Shown here: positions 61,521 to 64,000 of the stretch, piece by piece
Position numbering within the stretch: position 1 is the stretch's first letter
How the letters are laid out: the number at the start of each line of letters is the position of its first letter
Origin: Vibrio sinensis
Lineage (GTDB): Bacteria > Pseudomonadota > Gammaproteobacteria > Enterobacterales > Vibrionaceae
Assembly (NCBI RefSeq): GCF_003605645.1
Contig: NZ_QVMU01000001.1
Coordinates: forward strand, 682,001-746,000
Length of the DNA: 64,000 bases
Direction of reading: 5' to 3'
Position numbers and translations under genes: made by a program
The notes under the pieces: generated by a model
What the model saw: the letters and a program-made list of their open reading frames with translations, nothing else
What the model was told of the DNA's origin: nothing
Database searches by the model: none

Positions 61521-63524
61521 TTATTGACTTACAAGGTTTATGGCATTGCCTCGCACGAACAATGGAATTTGTTCAAGAGGAGCGTCAACAACTACTGTTT
61601 GTCCACCCTCAAAAACTTCCTCGCTCCAAGCATTACGCCAGCTCGAACCTTGGGGTAAATAAACATGCCATTCTCTCGCTTGATAATCGCTGACTGGCGA
61701 AACCAAATAATCTGGCCCAAACATAAAGCTCATCGCATGCTGATAAGTTTCTGCATCATTCGGGAAATCCATAAACACTGGACGCATTAAAGGCATACCT
61801 GTGCTTGCTGTTTGTTCCATGTATTGATGAATATAAGGACGGAATTTTTCACGTAACTGGATGTAATCAGTCAAAATCGTCTGTGCTTGCTCACCAAATG
61901 ACCATATTTCATTCTCCGCACCACCGGTCACTCCATGGGAAACCATAGAGTCAGACAAACGGAAGCCGTGTAGACGGAAGATTGGTGAGAACGCACCAAA
62001 CTGGAACCAGCGAACCATCAGCTCTCTGAAAATCGGATCGTCGATATTTCCACTATGGAAACCACCAATGTCGTGACTCCACCAAGGAATCCCACTCATG
62101 ATCATATTCAGCCCAGCAGGAATATGATTTTTAAGGGCTTGGAAAGTGGATGGCACATCACCAGACCATACTGCTGCACCATATTTTTGTGAACCTGCCC
62201 ATGCCGAGCGACATAGATTGAGAACCTGCTCTTGTCCCGCAGCTCTCATACCATCGTAGAAAGCTTTTTCATGTTCACGTGGGTATAAGTTTGCTACCGC
62301 AGAGCCCATGCCTTGATGAAATACAATGTCAGACTTATCGTTTGGATAACATTCTGGTTCATTCGCGTCCAACCAGAAAATCTCGATACCATGATCGTAG
62401 TAATGCTGCTTAGCTTTCTGCCAAACATAATCACGAGCTTCTGGATTTGTCGCATCATAGTACGTGACGAAGACTGGCATCGGTTTGCCATCACGCATAT
62501 TGTTTTCTTCAAATGTCATGCCAATTGGCAGCCCACTGACTTTTTCTAACAACATGCCCTGATCACGCATCTCTTTGTAGTTTTCACTACCTGGATGAAT
62601 AGATGGCCAGATTGAAACCATGACTTTAACACCCATCTCGTTAAGCTGTTTAACCATTGCTGTAGGATCAGGGAAACAAGTCTCGTCAAATCGCCAATCA
62701 CCTTGCGTACTCCAAGCAAAGTAATCAATCACAATCACCGATAGTGGAACACCCATTTCGTGATAGCGAGTAGCAACGCTCAGCACTTGCTCTTGGGTGG
62801 TGTAACGTAAACGACATTGCCAGAAACCACTCGCCCAGTCAGGGAATACTGGCGGTGTGCCTGTCACGTCAAAGTAGCGCTTCATCGCTAACGCTGGCTC
62901 AGAACAAGCAGAAATCCAATAATCTCCTTGATGACAGGCATCAGCAACCCAGCGAATTCGATCACGAGCGAGTTCAACGCGACCTACTGCAGGGTTGTTC
63001 CATAAGAAAGCATACCCTTTGGTTGAGTAGTAGAAAGGAATAGAAACCGCACTGTTTTCTTGCGAAAGATCGAGTACCAAACCTTTTTGATCAAAACAGC
63101 CATTCATATGCTGCCCTAATCCAAATATTTTTTCGTCATCATCGGTTGAGAAGTATTGATTGATTGAGACCAATCCACCAGCAGCAGGGCGTAAAACACG
63201 ATGAAGTCCTGGTAAATCGACACCTAAGTATGCGACTTCTTTGACTAATAGCTCACCGTCAGAAACGCGATAATAATGGATTAAACCACCAAGGCTGACT
63301 GTTGCTTTGATGTCACCATTAATAATTTCCGAATAGGTCTCGTAGTGATTAATTTGTACAGTGCATTGCTCTGGTTGCTCTTCAAGAGCGCCAGGAAAAC
63401 CATCCTTAACCTGATTAAAACCAGTTCGAACTCTAAAACTATCTGCTCCCCACGGCTCAATTTTGAGTTCTTGTTTATTTCCACGCCACAGCAACGAGAT
63501 TTCATTGTCAAAAATAATACCCAT
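61521..63524 (-). CDS. GH31 family alpha-glycosidase, probably alpha-xylosidase
   Basis: Cytoplasmic GH31 retaining glycosidase of 667 residues with no signal peptide. The catalytic nucleophile region is IEIFWLDANEPECYPND, and the acid/base region follows in NLCRSAWAGSQKYGAAVWSGDVPSTF. WASGFWQCRLRYTTQEQVLSVA marks the start of the catalytic barrel near residue 230. The WLDANEPE form resembles alpha-xylosidases more than the YicI form, and the neighbouring xylA supports that. It heads an operon with a sugar ABC importer, so it probably cuts imported xylose-tipped oligosaccharides, releasing xylose for XylA (inference). Confidence 0.9.
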   Translation of the reverse strand: MGIIFDNEISLLWRGNKQELKIEPWGADSFRVRTGFNQVKDGFPGALEEQPEQCTVQINHYETYSEIINGDIKATVSLGGLIHYYRVSDGELLVKEVAYLGVDLPGLHRVLRPAAGGLVSINQYFSTDDDEKIFGLGQHMNGCFDQKGLVLDLSQENSAVSIPFYYSTKGYAFLWNNPAVGRVELARDRIRWVADACHQGDYWISACSEPALAMKRYFDVTGTPPVFPDWASGFWQCRLRYTTQEQVLSVATRYHEMGVPLSVIVIDYFAWSTQGDWRFDETCFPDPTAMVKQLNEMGVKVMVSIWPSIHPGSENYKEMRDQGMLLEKVSGLPIGMTFEENNMRDGKPMPVFVTYYDATNPEARDYVWQKAKQHYYDHGIEIFWLDANEPECYPNDKSDIVFHQGMGSAVANLYPREHEKAFYDGMRAAGQEQVLNLCRSAWAGSQKYGAAVWSGDVPSTFQALKNHIPAGLNMIMSGIPWWSHDIGGFHSGNIDDPIFRELMVRWFQFGAFSPIFRLHGFRLSDSMVSHGVTGGAENEIWSFGEQAQTILTDYIQLREKFRPYIHQYMEQTASTGMPLMRPVFMDFPNDAETYQHAMSFMFGPDYLVSPVSDYQAREWHVYLPQGSSWRNAWSEEVFEGGQTVVVDAPLEQIPLFVRGNAINLVSQ

Positions 63525-63722
63525 TAGAGTACTCCGATCGAATAATGATTGTTAATAATAAAGCTATCAAAATAGTATTTACTCGCCATTTATGTTTTTT
63601 GTTTTAACTAGAATCAAATTCCACATACAAGAACACGATCACACTAATTAAATTTTCAAATCGAGCACAAATGGCGAAATACAATAAGGTTTATTGTCGA
63701 AAAAATATTTTTATAAATGTAG
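63525..63722. promoter_or_regulatory. Intergenic region between xylA and the GH31 operon
   Basis: A 198-bp AT-rich gap that probably holds the GH31 operon promoter. It contains a 7-bp stem ACAATAA-GGT-TTATTGT (63681-63697). A 16-bp tandem duplication runs across its right end and the xylA stop codon (63711-63742). Confidence 0.5.
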
Positions 63723-63742
63723 TTATTTATAAATGTAATTAT
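63711..63742. repeat. 16-bp tandem duplication at the 3' end of xylA
   Basis: TTATAAATGTAGTTAT (63711-63726) and TTATAAATGTAATTAT (63727-63742) are adjacent copies differing at one base, spanning the xylA stop codon. Confidence 0.85.
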
Positions 63743-64000
63743 TAACAATATTTTCTAGGTATTCTTGTTTTCCTGAAACAGGTTGCGGATCTATCTCTGA
63801 CGTCATTGCATGATCGGCAAGAGTTGATAGATTAAATTCACCTTGCATAATGCGATTACCTAGAGGGCCACTCCATGCTTCATAACGTTTTGCTACATTT
63901 TTCGCCAGCATATCCGTTTCGAGCATCAAAGCTGCTTTTTCTAATGCAAGTGCCATGGTATCCATACCGCCAATATGGCCATAAAAGAAGTCTTCGATAT
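63723..64000 (-). CDS. xylA: Xylose isomerase, C-terminal part (gene continues past the window)
   Basis: The last 91 or so residues of XylA, the metal-dependent isomerase converting D-xylose to D-xylulose. The reading frame runs off the right edge. The visible end has FYGHIGGMDTMALALEKAA, KRYEAWSGPLGNRIMQGEF and the nearly invariant EIDPQPVSGKQEYLENIVNNY of the family, ending with YIYK. It shares the strand of the GH31/ABC operon and lies 198 bp upstream of it. Confidence 0.93.
   Translation of the reverse strand, partial: IEDFFYGHIGGMDTMALALEKAALMLETDMLAKNVAKRYEAWSGPLGNRIMQGEFNLSTLADHAMTSEIDPQPVSGKQEYLENIVNNYIYK

Overview
The window looks like an accessory part of a Vibrio genome, most likely the second chromosome. 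Three things point that way: moderately AT-rich DNA, a type VI secretion cluster with the same gene order as the Vibrio cholerae VCA0107-VCA0120 cluster, and many separate sugar and nitrogen catabolic modules each with its own regulator. No rRNA, tRNA, CRISPR array, prophage or insertion sequence was recognised.

Left part (1-20 kb). A cyclophilin gene and a VOC-fold gene converge on a shared terminator. A plus-strand catabolic operon follows (2.1-7.1 kb): a divergent DapA-family aldolase, a tripartite tricarboxylate transporter (TctC, TctB, TctA) and a cytoplasmic four-Asp-box sialidase-like protein. Facing it on the minus strand is a sugar locus. It has an FGGY ribulokinase-type kinase, a ribose-type ABC importer (ATPase, permease, binding protein) and a complete L-fucose pathway (fucI, fucK, fucU, fucA, fucO), with a divergent LacI regulator. 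The two loci share an unusual palindrome (GCTAAC-TCGT-GTTAGC) upstream of their first genes, so they may answer to one regulator.

Middle (20-29 kb). This holds a lone ureidoglycine aminohydrolase (allE-like) divergent from a LysR regulator, a divergent full-length second-copy-like UvrB, a chemoreceptor with a Cache domain, a heptanucleotide tandem repeat, an outer-membrane porin, and a GH114-type lipoprotein.

Type VI secretion (29.6-50.2 kb, minus strand). One long operon runs tssB, tssC, tssE, tssF, tssG, an FHA gene, tssJ, tssK, tssL, tssH, vasH, vasI, tssA, tssM and ends in a clear terminator. It encodes the membrane complex, baseplate, sheath, recycling ATPase and a sigma-54 activator, but no hcp, vgrG, PAAR or effector gene. 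The tube, spike and effectors must lie elsewhere. A Sel1-repeat secreted protein gene lies just upstream.

Right part (50.9-64 kb). A secreted SDS-type alkylsulfatase comes first. Next is an IclR-controlled operon of DUF1177 protein, NCS1 permease and carbon-nitrogen hydrolase, which looks like an uncharacterised catabolic pathway. Last is an alpha-xylosidase-like GH31 with a MalFGK-type ABC importer, preceded by the 3' end of xylose isomerase, which together suggest use of xylose-capped oligosaccharides.

The best candidates for undescribed biology are the IclR/DUF1177 operon, the DapA/TTT/Asp-box operon with its shared palindrome, and the second-copy-like UvrB. All functional calls rest on reading motifs and remembered family features; no database search was run.
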